Shown here piece after piece: positions 1 through 13,600 of a stretch of 64,000 nt of DNA. How positions within the stretch are numbered: position 1 is the first letter of the stretch; every line of letters starts with the position of its first letter. The stretch spans positions 84,498 to 148,497 of the forward strand of contig NW_021638297.1 of assembly GCF_900090045.1 (NCBI RefSeq), given 5' to 3'. The translations under genes were made by a program, and so were the position numbers. Under the pieces are notes generated by a model, which had not been told where the DNA came from, did not search any database, and saw only the letters and a program-made list of their open reading frames with translations. Source of the stretch: Plasmodium malariae. Its lineage: Eukaryota; Apicomplexa; Aconoidasida; Haemosporida; Plasmodiidae.

Positions 1-787
1 ACTAGACATAAATTATTAAAAAGAATTACTGATCTATATAAGAGATAAATAGTTACAAATACATAATAAATAAACACTCTTAATTTGAGAGAATCAATTA
101 ACTCATAACAGTCCAGCATAATTTCACTAGGTATAAAGTATATTTGTTCTATAATATATATAATTATATAAATTATATATACATTTTCATTATGGTTTCT
201 ATCTTTCAAAATATTCTGTTTTTCTTATTATGCAATCTTTTATATTAATTACAACTTGAATATATCAAATAATGTAAATGTTTAAAAAAATACAAATAAG
301 TAACTTTCGAAATGTGGAAAAAATTGTACAATAATTTTTAATGGAATAAAATATGATTATATAAATTTATGTGTTAATAGTATATTAATTCAAAGACAGT
401 ATATGAATTTATTTAATTTACTGTTTTTTATTATTCAAAATTTTTCGTTCTTTCAAGTTTAATATTTTCTGGAAATTTTAACTTTATTTTTTTATTTTCC
501 TTTTTTTTAATATATAATAAAATATGACTAGTTTTGCTTAATAGAATATTAATATAAATTTCTAATGGATATTATTGCAGAAATAAAAAAAACAACATAT
601 AGATGGAATATATTTTAAACACCTGTATTCCTAATTTCATATTTTCCTCTTAATTTTTTGTGTTATATTATTCATTAATTTACATTATTAGTCTTTTTTT
701 CCTTCAGACCTTACAAAATTTAAATAATATATTTCCTTGGAAAAAATATTTTTCTCTTAAATATATCATGCATGTATACGTGTTAAT
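1..787. other. AT-rich flank downstream of STP1
   Basis: This is the 3' side of the minus-strand STP1 gene. I see only AT-rich sequence with poly-T and poly-A runs, and no reading frame with protein-like composition. Short open stretches here are in T-rich DNA and lack any recognisable motif. Confidence 0.5.
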
Positions 788-3388
788 TTATAAAAACTGT
801 TTTTCTACTATTTCATCGGATTTTTCTACTGTTTCATTATAAACTATAGAATTTGCGTATAGGCCATCTTCTCTAATCCAGTCCATTATCTCATTCCTGA
901 AACTGTCATTCCCTATGTGAGTATGGAATTTCTCATTTTGTGTATTTTCTAAATTATTGCTGTTATATTATATTGTATTTTCTATAATTTCTTGTTTTTT
1001 ATCTGAATATTCTTCCATCTTCGATTCATTTATGGAACTATCCAAATATGATTCCCTATGTTCAAAGTTCACTTCTTTTTTACATTCTTCTAATACTATC
1101 ATAAGCGCGAGGATGCAAAGCTTTGTTAGTAATTTTTTTTTTATGTATTCACATAATTCTTCATAATTTTCATTATACTGTAATTCTTCTACATTTATTA
1201 GTGATACATAATTTTTGGTATCTTCATTTACACATTCTTCTGGCATTTTATACAAATCAGCTTCCAATTCTTTATACAAGTCCTGTTCCAAATACTGTTC
1301 TATAGTAGGACCCTTTTTTGATATCCATTGCTTCCATATATCTTTTTCTCTTTTTAAAAATCGAACTTTGTGATTTTCATTAGAAGATTTTATATTTAAT
1401 ACTTTCATTTCATGCATATAAGCTAGTTCTTTTTTCCATTCATTTTTCAAATTATTAATCCAATGCACTTTTTTCAATTTTTCAGAAATATTTCTATGTC
1501 TTTCTATCCATTTATTCCATAGAATATTTTGTTTTGTAATATCATTGCTACATTTTATAATTTCTATTATTAAATCATCATGTGTTAAATTAGGATAGGC
1601 ATTATATTCCTTTTTTGTGAACTCATCTATGCATATTTTTAAGAATTCCTCTTTGTTTTTTTCCCATTCTTCATTTCTGCATTCTTCGAGTACTTCCATA
1701 TGTACTTCTATTATGGTTCTGGATCTGTCTTTTGCTAGTTTTGATAAGTATACATTTTTTTTAAGTTCATTTATTTTAATTTTTTTTATGATTTCTTCAT
1801 CATCATATATTGGGTGTTCTAAACGATCATCTGTAAAAAGTTCACTTTTATTGCTAGAAAATGAAGGTACTAGTAGTCTCAGAAATTTCATGTGCCTCCT
1901 TCTTATCTTTTTTTTTTTTTTAAACATTTCTATTAAAGCATACTGTAAAAAAAAATTTTTTTATTTAATAAATTACTAAAGTAATAAAATGTTTATATTA
2001 TTTTTAGTGTTTATTTTTAATTTTGACTTAATAAAAAGGGAAAATACAATAATGCATAGGATGCTTATTAGAGCAGGAGTTATATATGAGATTATTATAT
2101 GTCCTTCTGGAACTGTAATTGTATTTTAAATATATATGTTACACGTAGATATTTGAAAAATAGAAGAATAAGTAGCATTAACGGTACCTCGAAGTTTAGG
2201 GTGTCCATTATATTTAACAGAAGATGAGGAAGGATCTAATGCTTCAGAGTATGAAGAACCAGTTTTGGCAGAATCAGTTGCTCCTGGCACTTGAGAAATT
2301 AGATGCTGCAATGTATCAGAACCTGGTGATATTGGACTTTTAGATTCAGGTTGTGATGGTGTTTTTGAATTTGCATCCTGTTCAGTTTGTACGTCATGTG
2401 CTTCTCTAGTGTTTTGTGGTGTATGTGAAAGTCCTGTTGATAACGGTTCTTGAAGTTCAGAGTGTGATACCCGTTGAACATCTTGATCTACTGTAGTTCT
2501 TTGTTCAGATTGAGTTTGATCTACTGGAGAAATTTTTACAATTTCTTTTATTGTATTTCCCTCAGTAGACGGAACACTCACTGTATTTTGATTTTCTTCC
2601 TGTATATCATTTGTTATTTCTTTAGATTCTGATTCTAACGGTGAGATTAAATGCATAATTTTGCATTCAGGAAGTGTTTTAAATATAGTAGTCCCTAGTA
2701 TGTTGCATTGTTTTGTTGGAAAATAAGTTGGCTGATTTTTGCAATTTTGCAAGATAAGATTTCTTTTATCATTAAAATGCATCTTTTTGCTATTAATCCA
2801 TGAATTATATTCTTTAATTTTACTTGCACATTCTTCATTGCAATTATTTTCATTGATACGTCCCTTTTTAAAGCACGGTATTTTTGGCTCTTTAATTTTT
2901 TGTTCTTCACAGAAATCTTCCACTTCATATTTTAAATTTAGAAGTTCTAAATCTTTTTTTTCCATAATCACAGGGCATCCTCCATGCTTATTTAGCTTTG
3001 AATAGTGAGGTTTTGCCCAACTGAATAATGCTCTTTCCCAAATTACTTTATCATAATATCATGGTGTAGTTTTATTCTGAATTAGATAATTAGCCAAATC
3101 ATTGCATTTTTCTCTAAATTTGCTTTTTACTTTCTCGTTAACTAAGGAACTCGTTTTACTTATTATATGTTTTGTAATCTTTCTAAAATGTGGAACTGAA
3201 GTGTATCTGAAAAAGGTGTAACCTCGAACTTCCCCTGGCTAGATTTAAGGGAATTATCAAGAATTATTTAAGTATTAATTTTTATGTTAGTTTTATTACC
3301 ACATTTTCTGTCATAAATGAATAATTTATGAATAAATTTAATCATATGGAAAAGCAAAGTATATTACCAAGGATAAACATTCATCCAT
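788..3388 (-). pseudogene. STP1 family protein, three exons, three in-frame stop codons
   Basis: STP1 proteins are subtelomeric, SURFIN-related membrane proteins of P. malariae and P. ovale with a variable outer region, one membrane span and a Trp/Glu-rich cytoplasmic domain. Exon 1 is 3368-3388 (MDECLSL, donor GTAATA). Exon 2 is 2048-3238, opening with FFRYTSVPHFRKIT and containing NKHGGCPVI and DLELLNLKYE, then a Ser/Pro/Thr/Gln-rich stretch and the start of a membrane span. Exon 3 is 788-1942 and completes the span (ALISILCII joined to YALIEMF), followed by KKKKKIRRR, LLVPSFSSNKSE, HPIYDDEEIIKKIKINE, RTIIEVHMEVLEEC and a tail with MDWIREDGLYANS. Both introns (129 and 105 bp) are GT-AG and phase 0. 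The frame is kept throughout, but TGA at 3059-3061, TAA at 2126-2128 and TAA at 968-970 interrupt it, so it is called a pseudogene. Family assignment is by remembered motifs. Confidence 0.85.
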
Positions 3389-4134
3389 TGTGACTTTATA
3401 TTAATACTTTGGTTTGTTGTAAATAACAGCACGAAATAAAATTATTAATTTATATCTTTTATGAATAGCTTAATTTAAAATTAATATATCTTAATAAAAA
3501 AAATTTATAAAATTATGAATTACTTAGAAAATTTTATGTGAACTATAAAATAATTGAATGGATTGTTGTTTAAATTATATGCTTCTCATATTTTTTTAAC
3601 ATAAATAAATATATCACAACTGACTATGTAACCTAATCATACAACGATACTAAATCGCAACTAATTTTATATCCGTGCATAAAATTAATATAGTATTTAT
3701 AAAGAATAAATCAAATAACTAACAATAAAAAGTTACATATATGTTACATCAACAAGTAATGTTAAATTTATTCTGAAAATATATCATTAAATTATGTATT
3801 GAATTTTTTCCTTTATTTCTTTTTTATAAAGACGTAAATATGTAGTTAAAATGGCCAATATTAATGTAAATTACTCTTGTTATTCTTCTGTCTTTAGGAA
3901 AATAGATAATCTATAAAATATGTCATTATTATTAAGGCTAATATATTTCCTTTTTATTTTGTTACTTTCCTTAATTTTCTTTTTCTATAAACGACTATAT
4001 CTTTATGGACTATGTTGTAATAGTTTTTTACTGTTAGTACGCTGTATTATAGAGAAAAATTAGCAATATATATAGTATAATAATTTGTTCCTATACTTAT
4101 ATAATATACTTCGTATTAAATGTAACTATGAATT

Positions 4135-4141
<7 letters not shown>

Positions 4142-4185
<44 letters not shown>

Positions 4186-4196
4186 ATATATATATG
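4142..4196. repeat. AT dinucleotide microsatellite
   Basis: An almost pure AT repeat of about 55 bp with one phase break (TATTAT) in its middle. Such tracts are common in Plasmodium spacers and are prone to length change. Confidence 0.9.
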
Positions 4197-5262
4197 AATT
4201 TTCTAATAGTTAATTAATTATTTTATAAATAACACCATGGTTTACTTTTTAATTAACTTAATTTATTATATATATGTATATATAATTTCGTATATGCCTA
4301 TTATAAATTTTTTATGTTAATCATTTTTTTTAGACTAAATTTCAGTTAATAAAATTTACTATTGTTATATTAATAAATATATATATGTTAGTCCAATCAT
4401 TGAAAAAATGAAAGAATAAGAAGATATACTTGAATAAAATTTAATAATACTATAAGTTTAAAAAAAAGTAAAATAAACTATAATTTTGTAATGAAACATA
4501 TCATTATTATAACTTGAAGTATATTGAATAAAGTACTTCATTAAATTATGCAAGAATTATGGAAGCTTCATAAAAATTTTTCCTTAAATATTCAGAGATA
4601 TATTCTAATAAATTGATTAAATATATGTTATATATTTTATTCAATATTTCTGAATTTAATAAATATATTAATATACCTTTTTGAAAATATTAATAAATGT
4701 CATTTTGCAGTTAAAAATAAAAAAGTTAATGCATTATTTTAAATGATTTATGGTACAAGAATCAGTAAATAATATTACAGAACATTTTAAAAGGTCCACC
4801 AATAGAATAGGTAATTCTATTATAATTTAAATATATTATTACTAATATTAATTGTTTATTTGAAATAAGTAGTTAAGAGTTGGGGAATAATGAATAAACT
4901 AAAAAAATATATATATATATATTAATAATAAATTGCTGTACATAATTAATTCATCTACGTAATTGTGTTATTTAATTCATCCTTAATATATCTATTATAT
5001 TAGGAAAATATTGTTTTTATTTATTTGTAACTTTTTAATTTATTGTAGTATAATTTTTTGGTTTTTTAATCTCTCCTTTCTTTTCCTTTTAATCCGTTAT
5101 ATTGTATCCTATTTCTTTAAAATAGATTTTGATAAATAATTATATATGCGTAAAACGTACGTAAAAACAATTTATCCTTTTTTGATATATTATATATTTA
5201 AATTCTTGTATTCAAATATGTTATATATATTATAAGAATACAATATAAATACCATATAATAG

Positions 5263-5276
5263 TGGGTACGTACCCA
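5263..5276. repeat. 14-bp perfect palindrome TGGGTACGTACCCA
   Basis: The 14 bases are exactly self-complementary and hold six G/C bases in a nearly pure AT background. No gene is adjacent. It could be a dimeric transcription-factor site or chance; no function is assigned. Confidence 0.5.
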
Positions 5277-7140
5277 TTAGCATAAAACAAAAAATGATTT
5301 TTTTAAATGTTTAAAACAATATTAAAATAACTTAACTTTAATTACATTAAAATATTTATATGATCATATATTTATTTTTCTTTCCCTTTTTTTTTATTGT
5401 TTTATAAATATATGAATATTTTTCTTTTTATATTTATAATATATATATGAATATTATTTTTATAACTGTTTATTAAATATATGAATATTTTTTTTTTGTT
5501 TTTTCTGTTGTTGCATTTCTCATTATTTTGTTTTAATATATAATGAAATTTACTTGCGTTACTGAAATTTATTAATGCGATTAAAAGTAGTAAAAAATTA
5601 ATAAATAATCATATGAGTAATTGAATATTAGTTCATAGTACCATGAAAATACTATTAAATTTTTGATTTTAAAAAATAATATTTATCATTAATATAGATA
5701 TGATTAATATATGAATATTTCATACTAAATGAACCAAATAGAACTGAAATATATATATTTAAAAATTACTACAGGATGCAGCAAAAAAAATGTGTATTAT
5801 TAATTCTAATTAACTTATTTAATTTCTTTAAAAAGGAAATTATAATTTTTTCTTTTTTAATAAGCACAAAGGAACAATTTAGTATTTGTGATATATGTTA
5901 TTATAAAAAGGAACTTACGTATTTAAATTTATAGTTCATAATATTTATTACTAATGTTTATAATAATCTTCATTTTACAAGAGTGGAGGAAAACTTAAAG
6001 TAATGACGTATATTAGAAAACTAATAAATATATATTTTATCTTATAAATATGTTTTAATTTTATGAGTATTTTATTAGTTATTCTAATAAATATATAGTA
6101 ACATAATAGTATAATGGGAATTTGACATTATATTTGATTTCACTATTAATGAATTAAATTGTATTTATTTACATTAACTTATTGCATAACGTGACAATAT
6201 TTTTCATTTTTAATTAATATAATTTAATCGTTATACTAAAACAATGGATGAGTCTTTAATTCATTTAATACCAAATTCTATGATTATAGCATTGATGTTT
6301 CAAAATACGTGTTCCATAAGTTTTTCCATAACATACTTATTATTCATAAAACTACGTTTTCTATTATGTAAGTTTATGCATATATTAAGTAATAAAATAT
6401 TTTTATTATTACAAAGTTTTTGTTAATCTAATGGTAATTCTGTTTATCCTTTACATCTGCTGATATCATTACCATTATTCAATTATTGAGTGTTCCTTTC
6501 TTTTACATTCCCATTTATAGATATTATATTAGTTTTCCTTTCATAAGAATTTCTACGTATTCCAAATATATGTGTGTTTAACAATAATATTAAAGTTGGA
6601 CATCAAATTAAAATTAACTCTTCTTATATTTTCTGTGTGTCAACTTTTCAGTTAATAATTTTGCATAAAATTCTTGTGTTTTAATTTTTTAATTTTTTTT
6701 TACTTTATTAAACTAGTTAACTCAAGTCTTTATATTTAAACTTTTAACAGTTCTTTAAGAATCATAGTCACTTATATTCTATTATAATTACAATATTATT
6801 ATTAAATAAAATTATTCTATAATTTTTATTTTTTTATATTTTTTTAAAATATACTAAAATTAAGTTGCTTATAAATGTTTATTATATGTTCAAACATATT
6901 TTCTTTAGAACTTTTTTGAGTTAGAATTTTGTAAAGAATGATATGTTGTATAGAGTCTGCTACTATCAAAATAACTGATATTTTATAAAACTTTTTATCA
7001 TCTATTTATATTTTTTTATTGGGAACAAAAGTATATGTTTAAATGAATTAAACTAGTATAAAACATATTAACTGTTTATAAATGAAACGGTATTAATATA
7101 GAAATTCATTGTTATGATAGATTACAGAAATTTTATAAGA

Positions 7141-7422
7141 TCATTTATATTCTTGAGTATAATAATTTATAGTGTTAAAAAGAAAAAATATATAAAGTAA
7201 TGCTCTAAGTAGTAAAATTAATATTGGAAATAAAGAGGTAAAGGTATATTTAGTGGAATCGGAAGCTTTTTCTTCTTGTATTAGTAAATAATCTACTGAT
7301 GTCCTTTTAGGAAGAAAATTACACTGAAATTTAGTAGTTTTACATGACACCATAACATACATAAGAACCTTACACTTTTGTATATGTTTATAAAATTTAT
7401 AAGTACCATATACTTTTTTCAT
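7141..7422 (-). CDS. Doubtful small ORF with C-terminal hydrophobic segment
   Basis: A 93-codon ATG-started frame. Its N-terminal half is basic and Cys-containing (KHIQKCKVLMYV, KTTKFQCNFLPKR), its middle is mixed (DYLLIQEEKASDSTKY), and near the C-terminus is a strong hydrophobic stretch (LFPILILLLRALLYIFFLF). The shape recalls the C-terminal end of a membrane surface antigen, and base complexity is higher than in the surrounding spacer, so it may be the last piece of a decayed gene rather than a gene in its own right. I recognise no family, and no convincing upstream exon was found. Chance ORF is the main alternative. Confidence 0.25.
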   Translation of the reverse strand: MKKVYGTYKFYKHIQKCKVLMYVMVSCKTTKFQCNFLPKRTSVDYLLIQEEKASDSTKYTFTSLFPILILLLRALLYIFFLFNTINYYTQEYK

Positions 7423-9326
7423 ATTTTACAACTGAGAACAAGAATTTTTTCCATTTTGTACAGAACATTATTTATATGGCTCTTATACAATTAGTTACAT
7501 ATTTATGTATATATAAAAAGGTATTATATATTAATTCAATAGTGTAGATTTTCTAAATATAGCAAAAAAAAAAAACATTTATAAGTTAACTTATAGAAAG
7601 GAAAAAATTTTAAACTTTTTTGTTCTTATTCAAAGGAGAAAAAACATAAATTTCTTTATGTAAATTATATTGATAACATAGAAACAATGTTTTATATTCC
7701 AAAAAAGGTTCAACATTTGAATGAATATTTTATATTTTTTACATAAAATAATATACAGCTAGTATAAATATGAAAATATTTGAAAATTGAAATATAATAT
7801 TATTTTATATTTAACATTTTTTATTTTTAATTATTAAGTATTAATAGCGTCATTAATTAAGCATATTTAATATATAACAGGAGAATAATGTAAAGTTTAT
7901 TAATATATATTTATATAAGAACATAACGCACTTATATATATAATTAATGAGAAAATAGTTAAACATATTCCAAGGAAATTATACTATTTGTGTAAGATGT
8001 CTTAATTTAGAAAAAACATTAATAATCATGAGAAATGAATAATAATTTTTTGAAAAAGTGGCACAAAAAAATGTTTACAAACAGTGAATGTTGCTGAAAC
8101 GAAAAATTCTATTTATAAGAAAATGCTCAGTATTATTTTATTATATAGTATATTTATTTTTCATAATTTATATAATAATTTATATGCGTTGATTTTTATA
8201 AAATTTTAAATACATTAAACTATAACATATACAGAAGTATTAAATGAGAGAAAAAAAGTGATATGAAAAAAATGTACGAAAAATGAAAACTAACTAAACA
8301 AGCAGTATTAGAAATATCAGGCTGACTGTGATATTTTCTTAAATCAATATAAATACAATAATGTTATTTTCTTCAAAATTCTGCTTTTTTTTTATTTTTA
8401 AGATTTTTCTTTAGAAATATAATATTTTAAGGGGGAAAAAACAAGAGTATTCAACGTTAAATTATAGTATTTACTTTGGAATTAATATTTTTTTAACTTA
8501 TTATTTTTTGTCTCTTATATAATTATAGGTAATATTAATATGTATACGGAGAATAATATTACCCTTAAAGATATTTTTATCAAAATATTATTTAAAATTT
8601 ATTAAGCTATAATTTCTAAAACATATCAATAATACAATGTATTTGTAAATAAATAAACAAAATATGATTTTTTTTTTCAAAATTTATTAGGATTAAAATT
8701 ACTAAATCATATATTTTAGAGGGTAATATTATTATTTTTTTTATATGTTATGTACATATAACAGCATGTATATAATATAAATATATTTAATTCGAAATAA
8801 CTATAATATGATACTATGTTATGCAAGGTTTTTATGCGAATTTCAATTTTAAATATCATTTTTTTTTATTTTTCTTTATTTTGTTAACTGTACTAAAAGA
8901 ATAAATTTTATTAAAAACAGTATATGTAATAGATGAATTTTAGCATTTCTCGCTTAGCAAATAATGATATAAATAAAGATTAATTAGAAATTGTAATATT
9001 CAAATTTACAATAGAAATAAAAAAGCTATATTTTATTTTCCTTCAAAATATTTATTTTTTTTATGTCATGCATTATCCTTTAAATATGATTTTTTATATA
9101 TATAATAAATAATTAAATGTGCAATTTGTATAATTAACCTAACACAAAATTCGAAAAAATGATTTTTCTTTTGTTTTTATTACTATTATTTTGTTGTTAT
9201 TATAATTTATATTTTTTTAACAATAGTAATTATTTGTTCGGAAACATAATATTTATCAAAAAGGAGTTATTAGTAGGAACACTCCATTTAAATTGGAAAT
9301 CGTTTTCTCACTATATATAATATAGT

Positions 9327-9350
9327 ATTATCTACATTTTGTACATTACA
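9327..9350 (+). promoter_or_regulatory. Conserved upstream element, divergent copy
   Basis: ATTATCTACATTTTGTACAT lies about 421 bp before the ATG of the gene at 9748. It resembles, in position and partly in sequence, the TCTATATTCTACAT-type element before the fam-l/fam-m genes. It is probably near the core promoter or in the 5' UTR. Confidence 0.35.
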
Positions 9351-9747
9351 TATTAATTTTATCTCAATATTTTCAAATATGAATAAACCATATGTATATT
9401 TTTTTTATTTTTTTTTTTGAAAAGGGTTAATAAAATAATTATTTAATTATTGTATAATATGAAATTATTAAATTATATATTTTATATATTTATAAATGAA
9501 TTCAAATAAAGTTATTCTGATGAATAAAAATTTTTTAAAAGATACATTAAGTTTAAAATTTAATAATAAAATATTAGAGTTTTCTAACATTTTATATGTT
9601 GTAAAATACATTATTCTTATATATATATTATTAATTTTTTAGGGAAAAAAAATAATAAAAGATATAGTATCCTTGTAATTAAAATAATATTATATTATTA
9701 TTAATTTTGTTTTAACAAGTTATATTACTATATCAAAAATCTACATC

Positions 9748-10613
9748 ATGAAACAAAGGACTATATTATTCTTTTTTATCAATATTGTGACTTTTATCCT
9801 TTTAAATTGGATATATCATTTTAATAATGAAGAGGTATTATATTATTAATTAAAGATAATTTTATTATACAGTTTTTTATTTTATTATTTTTATTACTAT
9901 TTTTTATTACAAAGGAATTATTTATTTCTTTAAATCATGAATATTTGTCTTTTTAGTGTACCTTTTATAATTATTTGGATCATAATCACAAGGTTTATAG
10001 AACATTAGATACTAGAATTTATCGATTACTATTAGAACGTAAAAACAAGAGGTGTTCTAATATTGTATGCATGAAAGGAGATAAATCAAATATTAGAACA
10101 TATGAAAAAACAGATACGTCTAAAAATAAAAAGGGCACCATAGAAAAAAATAAAAAACCAATTAAAAGTTCATTAAATATTATCTTAGGTTATGGGAAAC
10201 CTAAGAAGAATAAATATCGTGAAAGCAATGCAGAAAACACATATTTTTATAAAAGTATAATGAGAAAAAATAATTATGTAAAGGAAGTTAGGAAAGCTGC
10301 AAATGCTGATTTTAAGTATTTAAGAAAATGTATACAAAGAAAAGGTGATATATTTTTTGCTTTAGTTATCTTCCATGTAATAGTTGGAGTAGCAGCTGCT
10401 GCGTTATATGCTATTCTTAAGGGGTTAACTGTAACTGATGCATATTTATTTAAAGTTCTTTCACCATTATTTATATTATGGCTTATAGTTTTAGTATGGC
10501 TTTTTCGTATCGAGAGAAAAACAGAAAAATATGAAAAGTTAATACATATAAAAAGTGTTTTACATAATACAGCATATCCTTTTGTTGGCAAAGTAGTCCA
10601 TTATAAGAACTAA
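9748..10613 (+). CDS. Plasmodium exported protein, unknown function (two exons)
   Basis: Predicted 247 residues. Exon 1 is 9748-9834 (29 codons, donor GTATTA) and exon 2 is 9957-10613 (acceptor TTTTAG, phase 0). Exon 1 encodes a hydrophobic signal-like segment (ILFFFINIVTFILLNWIYHF). Exon 2 carries a canonical PEXEL-type export motif, RLLLE, with its Arg at residue 52; by established knowledge plasmepsin V cleaves such motifs and the protein is exported to the red cell. A Lys/Asn-rich middle follows, then two hydrophobic segments (FFALVIFHVIVGVAAAALYA and LFKVLSPLFILWLIVLVWLF) and a short basic tail. Its body lacks the EKKIFKELDY or DGKHFHFEKKW cores of the genes further downstream, so it is a divergent relative by gene plan only. 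The start was chosen by matching exon 1 to its neighbours. Confidence 0.8.
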
Positions 10614-13600
10614 TATTTATCATTTCATAATTTGTAAACCAAAATAACAAGCATATCTCTAATACCATATATTTAATGGGTAAATATACAGCTGTCAGGG
10701 TTTTTTGATTCTGAAGTGTAAAAAGTTAGACTTTTATATTTTTTCTAAATTTGAATGTTTTAATGTTATTCATATTTTATTTTAAAATATTTTTTTAGTT
10801 TAATTATATATTGTAATATATATATTTCTATATATAACAGTAATTTTTAAAAAATATATGTAACTTGATACAAGCATATAAAAGCCCATCATATATAATT
10901 TTAATGATATATGTATCAACGTATATTTTTAATTACAAAAAAAATAGTCTGGACTCTTTTTTATGTTATTTTAGTCTTATTTACTATTTTATGAAGTAAT
11001 TAAAAAATGTATGATTAATCTTTTTAATTATGAATAAATGTATCTTTATTTAGTGTGAAGAAATGTAGTGAATTAATATAATTTTATGGTTATATATTTT
11101 TCCTTTAAAATTTTTTTTTTTTTTGCACATAAATAACAAATAAACTATGAGTTGAATCATCCGCATCACAATACATTTTTTTTGTATACTTAAAAGATAA
11201 ATTTGTTCTATAAGTTCTGAGATTAAATTTAAAAAAAAGTAAAATAATGAAATATAATGAAGTAGATCACATATATAATTTCATATAAAATATATTATAA
11301 TTAATTTTCATTTATTTTTCCTCTTTTTCTTTTTATTATTATAAAATAATTTGTTTAATCACTAATGTTATTTTTTTATAAGTCGGAAGAAGGAGTAGAA
11401 TATATATGACATTTCAAATAATAGAAGAAGAAAGATGAAGAACATTTTCGTTTATATTAATAATTTTATTACAATATATTCTCTTATTAAATTATAAAGA
11501 TTATTATATTTACGTAGAATTATACTTTACAATTCTGGTTGATATTAGTTTCCACTGTTTAATTTAACATAGAATGTCAGTTTTATTTTATTTTTAGTTA
11601 TATATGCGTGGGTTTTCTTATTAATATTTATATATAAGAAAAGGAATAAGCATTTAATGAATAAAATTCGGTATTTTGCTTTTGCTTGTTCTATTCTTTG
11701 TTCTCTGTAGTTAATTGAATTATACCTTTTATAATGGGTGCATTAATTAATTATACTTTATTTTTTTTTTATTATGGTTAAAATAATATTAATTAAATTT
11801 AAGTAGACCTACAAACTATAAGAATATGTTAAATAAATTTTGAATATACTAGATTAATTAAAAAGAATTAACATTAATAAATTATTATAGTGAGATAAAA
11901 AAAATTGATACTGTAAATGAACATTTCATAAAAATATAAATTTCTTTAATTTCGTGTTTAATTAATTTGTATATGTTTCTGGTGATATATTTTTGCTATT
12001 CTATTAGTTGTAATAGTACAATTGAAAAGATATAGTAGCTCTATAGTATTCATTATTGTAAAAAGATTAATTAATGAAACTATAGGAAAATGAAGCCTTA
12101 TCTGAAAATATATGTAATGTACTATTATATATTTTAAAAAAATACGCTGAAGCAAAAATAGTTTTATTCCCTAAAATTATATAAAATTAATAACATTACT
12201 CTTCAGAAGAAGTATAACCAATTATTGTAGAACACATGTTCAAGATTAATGAGTATTATACCTGATATTATATCTAGATGAAGTAAAAAAATTTTAATAT
12301 ATGTGTATATTTAATAATTCTACGCAGTTATGTATTATAAATTTAATCAAGAATAAATTAAATATTTCAAAGTTTAGGGTTCAGTTTACTTCTATGAAAT
12401 AATGAAAATTTTTTGTGTTATTTAATTTTTAGACGAAATTTTTTGTGGAGGATTATTATTATTTTGGTGAATTTGAAGGTTATTCAAATGAATAACGGGG
12501 TTATTATATTCATTATTTTATTATTATATATATATAATTTTGATTTAACATAATTTTATAAAAATATATTTTAATATTTATAATAAAATAATCTAATGAC
12601 AAAAAAGAACTTTTATTTTTATTTTTTATATAATTAAAAAAATAAATAATTATATATTTTTATAAATATAAAAGAGAAAATGAAAAATGTTCTAAGAAAA
12701 AAGCATACGGCATAGAATTATTTAGAAGATGAAGAAATTATTTTATCAATATCTTTGTATTATATATATTTCATATATTTTTGAAATCTATTTTTTAATA
12801 TAAATATTAGAAGCTTATGTTTTTACCAATTTTTATGTAATAATTCTTGTGTAATTATTTAATATATATGTCTTTGAAATTATAAAATTGTATAAAAGAT
12901 ACTAAAATTTCATCTTTATTAATATTACAGTATTTACATATAATATAGTAAAATAAATTATTATTATGTCAATATTTTCAACTTGATTTATTAATAAAAA
13001 AATATATTTTAACTATAATTATTATTTTTCCCTCTTTTTAAATATATTAATTTGTTTTTTTTAATTCAAAACTGATTAAACTTGAAATAATTTATTTTGT
13101 TTTTTTGATTGCTAATAATATATTTTCGAATATATAAATTTATTATAATTACAATCTGTATTGTAAATATACAATGAGAAAAATTACTAATTTATATAAT
13201 AATATCCTTGTTATATGTAGTAACTGTACTATATGAAAATAATAATTATTTATATTTCCTCCTAAAAAAATGTTTTTTATAGTATGTATTAAAATAAAAA
13301 TATTTTTATTTTTAATTAATTATTTAATAAAAAAAATCAATAAATTATTTACATTACTAAATATTTTTTATGATACTGTTATATATAGTATATATATATA
13401 TATTCTTTTTGTTTCTGTTATATGAACAAACATATTGGTATAAATGTCATTGATATTATTTTACTGCAAAGAATACATTTACACTAAATACTTTTCTACC
13501 ACGTTTTTTTTAATTATGTTAATATTATTCTCGATATATGTTTATTTACATTTTTTAAAAGAACAGATGTAGAAGTTAATAATTTATTAATAATCTATTG

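Larger units (their letters stand above)
3389..9747. other. Long gene-poor spacer
   Basis: This stretch separates the minus-strand STP1 gene from the plus-strand exported-protein genes, so it should hold the promoters of both sides. Apart from the doubtful small ORF at 7141-7422, an AT dinucleotide tract at 4142-4196, a palindrome at 5263-5276 and the promoter-like element at 9327-9350, I see only AT-rich sequence. The 60-codon plus-strand frame at 6244-6426 has no family motif and was not called. Confidence 0.5.

Noticed and set aside
1123..1979. Plus-strand frames opposite the STP1 exon 3
   Set aside because: They are antisense shadows of the STP1 cytoplasmic domain: Ser/His/Phe/Ile-rich with no motif.
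2299..2928. Extra minus-strand frames inside STP1 exon 2
   Set aside because: They overlap exon 2 in other frames. The exon 2 frame carries the recognisable family motifs.
4142..4196. AT tract as a replication origin or centromere
   Set aside because: Simple AT repeats are common in these spacers, and this one is far too short for a Plasmodium centromere. Nothing else supports the idea.
6244..6426. 60-codon plus-strand frame starting MDESLIHL
   Set aside because: Hydrophobic, T-rich composition, no export motif, no second exon and no family match.
10274..10668. Minus-strand frames over exon 2 of the exported gene at 9748
   Set aside because: Antisense shadows. The plus-strand frame has exon 1, an export motif and two hydrophobic segments.
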